Below are positions 61,179 through 64,000 of a stretch of DNA of 64,000 bases, piece by piece. The DNA lies in contig JAGCCZ010000031.1 of the NCBI GenBank assembly GCA_017651425.1, forward strand, positions 1 to 64,000, given 5' to 3'. How positions within the stretch are numbered: position 1 is the stretch's first letter; every line of letters starts with the position of its first letter. The DNA is from Bacteroidales bacterium. GTDB lineage: Bacteria; Bacteroidota; Bacteroidia; Bacteroidales; WCHB1-69. The position numbers were made by a program, and so were the translations under genes. The notes under the pieces were generated by a model. That model did no database searches. It had not been told where the DNA came from and saw only the letters and a program-made list of their open reading frames with translations.

Positions 61179-61448
61179 ATGTATTTAACGACAGAAGTAA
61201 AAAAAGAAATTTTCGAGCAGTATGGTAAGAGCGCTACCGACACTGGCTCCCCCGAGGCACAAGTCGCCCTCTTCACCCACCGTATCAAGCACCTGACCGA
61301 GCACGTCAAGGCCAACGGTGGCGACCGCGTGACCAAACGCGCCCTCATCAACCTCGTCGGCAAGAGAAAAAAAATGCTCGAATACCTCAAGAAACAAGAC
61401 ATCGAGCGCTACAGAGCACTTATTAAGAAGTTAGGTCTCAGAAAGTAA
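61179..61448 (+). CDS. rpsO: 30S ribosomal protein S15
   Basis: The 89 residues are the exact usual length of S15 and carry its segments: EQYGKSATDTGSPEAQVALFTHRIKHLTEHVK, GDRVTKRALINLVGKRKKMLEYL and IERYRALIKKLGLRK. S15 binds 16S rRNA helices 20-22 early in small-subunit assembly. In many bacteria S15 regulates its own mRNA through a pseudoknot; none was recognised in the 40-base leader. A terminator separates it from pnp, but the pair order rpsO-pnp is conserved. Confidence 0.98.
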   Translation: MYLTTEVKKEIFEQYGKSATDTGSPEAQVALFTHRIKHLTEHVKANGGDRVTKRALINLVGKRKKMLEYLKKQDIERYRALIKKLGLRK

Positions 61449-61467
61449 TTTTCCGAGTCGTCTTATA

Positions 61468-61501
61468 TCAAAAAGGCAATTTTCACAATTGCCTTTTTTG
61501 A
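61468..61501 (+). terminator. Intrinsic terminator between rpsO and pnp
   Basis: An 11-bp stem (AAAAGGCAATT/AATTGCCTTTT) with a five-base loop at 61471-61497, followed by TT. It may be partial, letting some transcription reach pnp. Confidence 0.8.
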
Positions 61502-61556
61502 TTTTGCTTTGTACTCCACTTACCAAGTATCAACATTTATTTAACTCAGAATCACC

Positions 61557-63929
61557 ATGTTAGGAATAAACACATCTTTTGATTTGGGTGATGGCCGCAT
61601 TGTGACTATTGAAACCGGCAAGTTGGCGAAACAGGCCGACGGCGCCGCAGTGGTCAAGATGGGCAACACCATGATTCTTGCCACCGTGTGTTGCAAGAAA
61701 GAGGCCGTTGAGGGCACCGATTTCATGCCCCTTCAGGTCGAATACCAAGAAAAATACGGCTCCCTGGGTCGCATCCCGGGTGGCTTTTTCAGACGCGAGG
61801 CCCGTCCCTCCGAATATGAAATCCTCATCGCGCGTCTTGTGGACCGCGCCATCCGTCCCCTCTTCCCGGCAAACTTCCACGCCGAGACGCAAGTCATTGT
61901 GACGTTGATCTCCGGCGACAAGAACCAGCTGCCCGACTGTCTGGCATGTCTGGCCGCCTCTTCCGCCATTGCAGTCTCCAACATCCCCTTCGAGTGCCCC
62001 ATCTCCGAGGTGCGCGTGGGCCGTGTGGATGGCAACTTCATCGTCAACCCCACTGTGGAGCAGATGGAGAATTCCGACATCGACATGATCGTCGCTGCCT
62101 CCATGGACAACATCATGATGGTTGAGGGTGAGATGAAGGAGATCTCCGAAGAGGACATGGTCGCCGCCCTGAACTTCGCCAAGGACGCCATCAAGGTGCA
62201 GTGCCAGGCCCAACTCGACCTGGCCGCCAAGGTTCCCACCGCCTTCCCGAAACGCGAGTACTGCCACGAAACCGACGACGAAGAGATTCGCGAACGCATC
62301 CAAAAGGAGACTTACGACAAGGTCTATGCCGTCGCCAAGTCCTTCAAGGGCAAGCAAGAACGCAACGCCGACTTCGACCAGATTTTGGCAGACTTTATGG
62401 AAACCATCCCTGAGGAGGAGCGTCCGGAAAAAGAGGTGATGGTGAAGCGCTATTACGACAAAATCCAGTGGCACGCCATGCGCAATATGATTCTTGACGA
62501 ACGTATCCGTCTTGACGGCCGTGGCACGGAAGACATCCGTCCCATCTGGATCGAGACCGGCTACCTGCCCTCCGCCCACGGTTCCGCCATCTTCACCCGT
62601 GGCGAAACACAGGCCCTCGCCACTTGCACGCTCGGCACCAAGCTCGACGAGCAGACCATCGACGGCGCTGTGGTGGAAGGTTCCAGCCGTTTTATGCTGC
62701 ACTACAACTTCCCGCCCTACAGCGTGGGTGAAGTGAAGCGCATCGGCAGCACCGGCCGCCGCGAAATCGGCCACGGCAACCTCGCCAAACGCGCCCTCGC
62801 CCCGATGATCCCCTTCGACGATCTCTCTTTCCCCTACACGGTCCGCATCGTCTCCGACATCCTGGAATCCAACGGCAGCTCCTCCATGGCCACTGTCTGC
62901 GCCGGCACCCTCGCCCTGCTCGACTGCGGCGTGAAGATGAAGAAGCCGGTCTCTGGCATCGCCATGGGCCTGATTACGGACGAGAACAGCGACAAATACG
63001 CTATCCTTTCCGACATTCTCGGTGACGAGGACCACCTCGGCGACATGGACTTCAAGGTCTGTGGTACTGAGGACGGCATCACCGCCTGCCAGATGGACAT
63101 TAAGGTGAAGGGTCTCTCTTCAGAAGTGATGGCCGAGGCATTGGCCCAGGCACACCGCGGCCGTATGTTCATCCTCGGCAAAATCAAGGAAGCCATGCCC
63201 GCACCGCGCGAGGATTATCGTCCCTTCGTGCCGCGCATCGTCCAGATGCAGATCCCGCGCGAGTTCATCGGCGCTGTCATCGGACCGGGAGGCAAGGTCA
63301 TCCAAGAGATGCAACGCGAAACCCACACCACCATCAACATCGAGGAGGTGGGCGAATTCGGTGTCATCGACATCGCCGCTCCCAACCTGGACGACATCAA
63401 CGCTGTCATCGAGCGCATCAACCTCATCACCACCAAACCTGAGGTGGGCGAGATTTACGAAGGCACGGTCAAGACCATCACCGCCTTTGGCGCTTTCGTG
63501 GAGTTCCTGCCCGGCACCGACGGCCTGCTGCATGTCACGGAGATCGCCTACCGCCACATCGACAATGTCGAGGATGTGCTCAAGGTCGGTGACAAGATCA
63601 AGGTGAAGCTCATCGAGATTGACGAGAAGACTGGCAAGTTCCGTCTATCCCACAAGGTGCTGCTCCCGAAGCCGGAGGGCTACACCGAGGCGGAGTCCCG
63701 TCCGCGTGGACCTCGCGGCCCGCGCAACGGCGGCGGCAACAACGGTGAGCGCCGCAATGGCGAACGCCGCAACGACAACCGCCCCAAGGGTGGCAACAAC
63801 GAGCGCCGCGACCGTGGCCCGCGCCACAATAACAACAACGAGCGCCGCAACGAACCCCGCCCAAGCAACAACAACGAGCGTCCCGCTGAGCCCCAGGCCA
63901 ACGACCTCCCCGACTTCCCGGAATTCTAA
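61557..63929 (+). CDS. pnp: Polyribonucleotide nucleotidyltransferase (PNPase)
   Basis: PNPase degrades RNA 3' to 5' by phosphorolysis and forms the degradosome core. The 790 residues contain two RNase PH domains (1-210 and about 320-545, with [17 protein letters not shown] and [21 protein letters not shown]), a KH domain (about 562-622, [15 protein letters not shown]), an S1 domain (about 630-700, [33 protein letters not shown]) and an 86-residue tail rich in Arg, Asn, Gly and Pro with repeated NNNNERR-like units. The tail is probably disordered and RNA- or partner-binding. It ends ...[10 protein letters not shown] hairpin terminator follows. Confidence 0.97.
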   Translation: MLGINTSFDLGDGRIVTIETGKLAKQADGAAVVKMGNTMILATVCCKKEAVEGTDFMPLQVEYQEKYGSLGRIPGGFFRREARPSEYEILIARLVDRAIRPLFPANFHAETQVIVTLISGDKNQLPDCLACLAASSAIAVSNIPFECPISEVRVGRVDGNFIVNPTVEQMENSDIDMIVAASMDNIMMVEGEMKEISEEDMVAALNFAKDAIKVQCQAQLDLAAKVPTAFPKREYCHETDDEEIRERIQKETYDKVYAVAKSFKGKQERNADFDQILADFMETIPEEERPEKEVMVKRYYDKIQWHAMRNMILDERIRLDGRGTEDIRPIWIETGYLPSAHGSAIFTRGETQALATCTLGTKLDEQTIDGAVVEGSSRFMLHYNFPPYSVGEVKRIGSTGRREIGHGNLAKRALAPMIPFDDLSFPYTVRIVSDILESNGSSSMATVCAGTLALLDCGVKMKKPVSGIAMGLITDENSDKYAILSDILGDEDHLGDMDFKVCGTEDGITACQMDIKVKGLSSEVMAEALAQAHRGRMFILGKIKEAMPAPREDYRPFVPRIVQMQIPREFIGAVIGPGGKVIQEMQRETHTTINIEEVGEFGVIDIAAPNLDDINAVIERINLITTKPEVGEIYEGTVKTITAFGAFVEFLPGTDGLLHVTEIAYRHIDNVEDVLKVGDKIKVKLIEIDEKTGKFRLSHKVLLPKPEGYTEAESRPRGPRGPRNGGGNNGERRNGERRNDNRPKGGNNERRDRGPRHNNNNERRNEPRPSNNNERPAEPQANDLPDFPEF

Positions 63930-63950
63930 ATCTATATCTTAATAATGTAA

Positions 63951-63985
63951 GACGGACGGTGTGAATGCATCGTCCGTCTTTTTTT
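63951..63985 (+). terminator. Intrinsic terminator of pnp
   Basis: An eight-base stem (GACGGACG/CGTCCGTC) with a twelve-base loop at 63951-63978, followed by seven T. Confidence 0.9.
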
Positions 63986-64000
63986 GCAACAAAAAAACGG

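Noticed and set aside
61560..63035. 491-codon minus-strand open frame opposite pnp
   Set aside because: Antisense to the RNase PH domains of PNPase; composition typical of a mirror frame.
63720..63890. DNA tandem repeat in the 3' end of pnp
   Set aside because: The repetition follows codons for Asn/Arg/Gly in frame and is best seen as a low-complexity protein tail, not a separate repeat element.

Overview
The window is one continuous chromosomal stretch of a Bacteroidota bacterium, most likely an uncultured, fairly GC-rich member of the Bacteroidales. Several things point there: many genes sit just downstream of the Bacteroidota -7 promoter box (TAnnTTTG, usually followed by GCCGCC or GCGCCC); type IX secretion (T9SS) and gliding-type genes are scattered through it (porG-, porU-, porV-, porW-, porP/sprF-, gldJ/porK-, gldF- and gldG-like); and the order porG-uppS-bamA-ompH, as well as porU-porV-ispF, is typical of the group. 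I cannot place it below order level. No rRNA, tRNA, CRISPR array, prophage or transposase gene was found.

Layout. 1-1,663: end of a secreted FG-GAP-like protein, then infC-rpmI-rplT, leftward. 1,865-7,823: rightward envelope-biogenesis block porG-uppS-bamA and three tandem skp/ompH genes. 7,949-12,375: leftward operon of an unnamed secreted protein, an M48 metalloprotease and a beta-barrel. 12,706-27,384: long leftward block porU-porV-ispF-dcp-gldF-gldG-M16 protease-ahcY. 27,530-30,188: rightward porP/sprF-like and gldJ/porK-like genes, closed by a 23-bp perfect hairpin. 30,267-39,204: leftward META lipoprotein, engB, EnvC-like protein, azlCD, and a glycan block (rfbB, MBOAT acyltransferase, AlgJ/X-like partner) ending in a COG2509 flavoprotein. 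39,327-42,272: lipoprotein plus DUF5723-type barrel. 42,275-43,830: an AT-rich lipoprotein gene between inverted, hairpin-rich 174-bp repeats. 43,852-54,837: leftward NfnA/NfnB fusion, DUF2156-GNAT fusion, flavodiiron protein, AtpI-like membrane proteins, bactofilin, porW, ribE, radical SAM protein and dCMP deaminase. 54,972-58,782: rightward M23 peptidase, phoH, lpxK, purine nucleoside phosphorylase. 58,791-61,049: leftward glycosyltransferase, 5-alpha-reductase-like protein and Rieske-like lipoprotein. 61,179-63,929: rpsO and pnp.

How it fits together. Most genes build or service the envelope: outer-membrane protein insertion (BamA, Skp), lipid carrier and lipid A (UppS, LpxK), T9SS export and cell-surface attachment (PorG/U/V/W, PorP- and GldJ-like), peptidoglycan remodelling (M23, EnvC-like, bactofilin) and surface glycan synthesis and O-acylation. 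The rest is core translation, RNA decay, purine and methyl-cycle metabolism.

The least explained parts are the inverted-repeat cassette at 42.3-43.8 kb, the three-gene secreted/M48/barrel operon at 7.9-12.4 kb, the lipoprotein/DUF5723 pair at 39.3-42.3 kb and the PorP-GldJ-like pair that lacks porLMN. None of these is clearly a new defence or mobile system. The repeat cassette is the best candidate for something undescribed.
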